A stretch of DNA of 8,587 bases from Pseudomonadota bacterium (GTDB lineage Bacteria; Pseudomonadota; Gammaproteobacteria; Steroidobacterales; Woeseiaceae): contig JADFGH010000081.1 in NCBI GenBank assembly GCA_022567775.1, positions 1 through 8,587 on the forward strand, written 5' to 3'. The position numbers and the translations under genes are program-made. The notes under the pieces were generated by a model. That model ran no database searches and had not been told where the DNA came from. It saw only the letters and a program-made list of their open reading frames with translations. Within the stretch, counting starts at the first letter, position 1; the number at the start of each line of letters is the position of its first letter. Shown one piece after another: positions 6,571-8,587 of the stretch.

Positions 6571-8007
6571 TCAGATGGATGAGTTGACGCTGATGATCTT
6601 CATCGAATTGGTACTACCGGAGACGCCGCTCAGGTCACCCTTGGTGAAAATGACCAGATCACCTTCGTCGACGAGCTCGTTTGACAGGAGCGTGGAGAAA
6701 ATATCGCGGTATAGCCGGCGAGGATCTGTATGTACGATCTGGAAAGATACCGGGTAGACGCCCCGGTACAAAGTAACCCGGCGGCTGGTCGCATCGTGCG
6801 GTGTAAACGCGTAGATCGGAATATCGGACCTGATTCTCGACATCCAGAGCGTCGTCGAACCGGATTCCGTGAGAGCGATGATCGCCTTGACGTTCAGATG
6901 ATTCGCTGTGTACATGACTGCCATCGCAATGGCTTCATCAACCTCTTCAAACCTGTCGTCGAGCCGATGGGTTGTGCGGCCTGTGGCCAGCAAGTGTTTC
7001 TCCGCGCCTTTGCAAACATCGCTCATCGCAGTCACGACGGCGACCGGATATTCGCCGATCGCAGTTTCGGCTGAAAGCATTACCGCATCGGTGCCATCCA
7101 TGACAGCATTCGCGACGTCCGAAACTTCCGCACGGGTTGGAATCGGGTTATTGATCATTGACTCCATCATCTGCGTCGCCGTGATCGCAACCTTGTTTTT
7201 GTGGCGAGTAAGGCGAATGATGCGTTTTTGCATGCCTGTCAGCTCGGCGTAGCCCATTTCGACACCGAGGTCACCGCGTGCAACCATAACGACGTCAGCG
7301 ACATCAATAATCTCATCGATGCAGTCCAGCGCTTCGACCCGTTCAATTTTGGCGATCACTTTGCCGTTCCCGCCGGCAGCCTCGGAAAGCGAGCGGGCCT
7401 CCTCGACGTCGGCCGCACTGCGCACGAATGACACCGCGATAAAGTCCATGCCCGATTCCGCTGCGAAGCGAATGTCATCGCGGTCTTTTTCGGTCAGCGC
7501 CGGCGCCGACAATCCGCCGCCCTGGCGATTGACGCCCTTGTGATCCGACAGCACGCCACCAATAATGACGGTCGTGTGAACCCGGGTGCCCTCAATGCTG
7601 TCTATCCGCAATGTGATTTGCCCGTCATTGAGCAGAAGCACATCACCTGCCGCAACATCCTGGTGCAGGTCATCGTAGGCAACACTAACTCCGTCTTTGT
7701 TGCCCGCGTTGTCGCCAAGGGAAGAATCGAGGAAAAATTGGTCGCCCTTGGACAACGTGACCTTGCTGTTTTCGAATCGTTTTACGCGGATTTTAGGGCC
7801 CTGCAAATCGCCGATGACGCCGACGAACCTGCCGCAATCAGCGGCGACTTCCCTCAGTAATTTCAGACGCTTTCGCTGCGCGTCGTGATCACCGTGCGAA
7901 AAGTTGAGCCTGGCCACATCCAGGCCGGCATCGATCATCTCGTGGAGCGTTTTCGCATCGTCGGTAGCCGGCCCAAGCGTCGCAATAATTTTTGTCCTGC
8001 GCAGCAT
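6571..8007 (-). CDS. pyk: Pyruvate kinase, PykA type
   Basis: Glycolytic enzyme that transfers phosphate from phosphoenolpyruvate to ADP, giving pyruvate and ATP. With the start at 8007 it has 478 residues, matching E. coli PykA (480). Motifs include RLNFSHG at 33-39, GDLQGPKIRV at 66-75, the catalytic Lys220 in IAKIE, the metal-binding ARGDLG at 243-248, ATQMMESM at 277-284 and DGTDAVMLSAET at 304-315. In LQGPKIRV, a lysine (Lys72) occupies the position where K+-dependent enzymes such as rabbit muscle have Glu117, with Leu and Gln preceding; this set marks the K+-independent class. I chose the start MLRRTKI because it aligns with LRRTKI of E. coli PykA. The frame stays open to an ATG at 8046, which would add 13 residues (MRWALVSCAIIAP) with no family support. 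No clear Shine-Dalgarno is seen at either. It probably leads an operon with the downstream acylase gene. Confidence 0.96.
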   Translation of the reverse strand: MLRRTKIIATLGPATDDAKTLHEMIDAGLDVARLNFSHGDHDAQRKRLKLLREVAADCGRFVGVIGDLQGPKIRVKRFENSKVTLSKGDQFFLDSSLGDNAGNKDGVSVAYDDLHQDVAAGDVLLLNDGQITLRIDSIEGTRVHTTVIIGGVLSDHKGVNRQGGGLSAPALTEKDRDDIRFAAESGMDFIAVSFVRSAADVEEARSLSEAAGGNGKVIAKIERVEALDCIDEIIDVADVVMVARGDLGVEMGYAELTGMQKRIIRLTRHKNKVAITATQMMESMINNPIPTRAEVSDVANAVMDGTDAVMLSAETAIGEYPVAVVTAMSDVCKGAEKHLLATGRTTHRLDDRFEEVDEAIAMAVMYTANHLNVKAIIALTESGSTTLWMSRIRSDIPIYAFTPHDATSRRVTLYRGVYPVSFQIVHTDPRRLYRDIFSTLLSNELVDEGDLVIFTKGDLSGVSGSTNSMKIISVNSSI

Positions 8008-8035
8008 GGGCGCGATTATTGCACAGGAAACCAGG

Positions 8036-8085
8036 GCCCATCTCATAAATCCGCATGGCTGCGAAGCGGACTCTGCGGGATGGGC
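8036..8085. other. Nested inverted repeat in the pyk / phoX-like intergenic region
   Basis: GCCCATC (8036-8042) and GATGGGC (8079-8085) are inverted copies, and inside them TCCGC (8050-8054) pairs with GCGGA (8066-8070), leaving internal loops of 7 and 8 nt. The structure lies upstream of the preferred pyk start and overlaps the longer alternative start. It could be a regulator site or a leader hairpin, but the stems are short and chance is possible. Confidence 0.25.
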
Positions 8086-8185
8086 GGTTGCTGCCGCTGT
8101 GGTCTTTCCTTATGTACTCTGCAGCCAATACAGGTAAGCTTGTGCCCTGTCCTAACAGCATTCACCGGAATACAAGAAACTGCCT

Positions 8186-8587
8186 ATGCTCAATCGCCGC
8201 CGCTTTTTACAGACAATTATTGTCGCAGCCACCATCCCGGCTGCCAGTACGGCAATGGCCAAAACGGCGTCCCACGCCGGCTTCGGCAAATTACGGCCTG
8301 ATCCGAATGGCATTCTCGATTTGCCGCAAAATTTTTCCTACCAGGTTATCTCGCGGCACGGCGAGGAAATGGACGACGGCTTGCTGGTTCCAGCCCGGCA
8401 TGACGGCATGGCGGCGTTCCCGGGTAAGGACGGCTCTGTCCTGCTTGTCTGCAATCATGAGAACCCGGCACGAGTGCAGAGATTCGGCGCGTTCGGTGCG
8501 CAGGCGGAGCGCCTCGACAGGATCGATCGGTCCAGGGTGTATGACGTCGGGAAAGGCATCACGCCCGGTACCGGGGGGACCACCACG
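8186..8587 (+). CDS. PhoX/DUF839 family protein with Tat signal, 5' part only
   Basis: An open frame of 134 codons that runs off the right edge without a stop. It starts MLNRRRFLQ, a twin-arginine motif (Arg4-Arg5 with FL), followed by a hydrophobic stretch and a probable cut after AMA at residue 25, so the protein should be exported folded by the Tat system. The mature part reads LPQNFSYQVIS at about 46-56, VPARHDGMAAF at 68-78, CNHENP at 89-94, GAFG, YDVG and PGTGGTTT at the very edge. These are the N-terminal signatures of PhoX-type (DUF839) phosphatases, Ca/Fe enzymes that release phosphate from organic esters under phosphate limitation. The catalytic centre lies beyond the window, so activity cannot be confirmed. 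The ATG at 8186 is set by the Tat motif; its Shine-Dalgarno is poor. It is divergent from pyk with 178 nt between, and no clear Pho box or promoter was found. Confidence 0.88.
   Translation, partial: MLNRRRFLQTIIVAATIPAASTAMAKTASHAGFGKLRPDPNGILDLPQNFSYQVISRHGEEMDDGLLVPARHDGMAAFPGKDGSVLLVCNHENPARVQRFGAFGAQAERLDRIDRSRVYDVGKGITPGTGGTTT

Noticed and set aside
8008..8046. The longer pyruvate kinase start at 8046
   Set aside because: The 13 added residues do not match the family. The start at 8007 gives the N-terminus and length of PykA.
8088..8116. TTGCTG and TATGTA with 17-nt spacing as a promoter of the PhoX-like gene
   Set aside because: Only three of six bases match at each box, which is no better than chance in a region of this size.
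7885..8301. A 138-codon plus-strand open frame covering the pyk/PhoX intergenic region
   Set aside because: It overlaps both the pyk start and the Tat signal region of the PhoX-like gene in a different frame, and its product is Cys- and Gly-rich without any motif.

Overview
The window reads as an ordinary stretch of chromosome from a GC-rich proteobacterium, most likely a gammaproteobacterium. The pyruvate kinase is closest in look to E. coli PykA, and the intergenic region after the peroxiredoxin carries GTAG-type REP-like palindromes of the kind known from Pseudomonas, Stenotrophomonas and relatives. I cannot name a genus. There is no phage, plasmid, CRISPR or complete transposon, and no tRNA or rRNA gene.

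Layout from left to right: (1) a patatin-like phospholipase on the minus strand (39-1253), divergent from (2) a secreted BCP/PrxQ-type peroxiredoxin on the plus strand (1346-1873), with what looks like a very close, possibly leaderless, promoter for the phospholipase between them. (3) A convergent intergenic region (1874-2011) holds three REP-like palindromes and a direct repeat of about 30 bp that copies the end of the peroxiredoxin gene. (4) A two-gene minus-strand unit encodes a MoxR-family AAA+ ATPase (3193-4053) and a CoxE-like von Willebrand factor A protein (2012-3187). This is a typical chaperone/metal-binding-partner pair whose target is not visible here. (5) A long AT-rich inverted repeat (4080-4188) separates that unit from (6) a membrane-anchored or exported penicillin-acylase-family Ntn hydrolase (4179-6554) and (7) a PykA-type pyruvate kinase (6571-8007). 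These last two are on the minus strand with a 16-nt gap and are probably co-transcribed in the order pyk then acylase. (8) Diverging from pyk, a Tat-exported PhoX/DUF839 family protein starts at 8186 and runs off the right edge.

As a set the genes suggest envelope and hydrolytic functions (phospholipase, acylase, PhoX-type phosphatase, exported peroxiredoxin) beside one core glycolytic gene. Nothing links them into a single new pathway. The parts most worth a second look are the non-coding ones: the 25-bp perfect inverted repeat whose outer edge supplies the stop codon of the acylase gene, the REP cluster with its duplicated gene end, and the TATAAT box only 5 nt from the phospholipase start codon. 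I found no convincing undescribed system.
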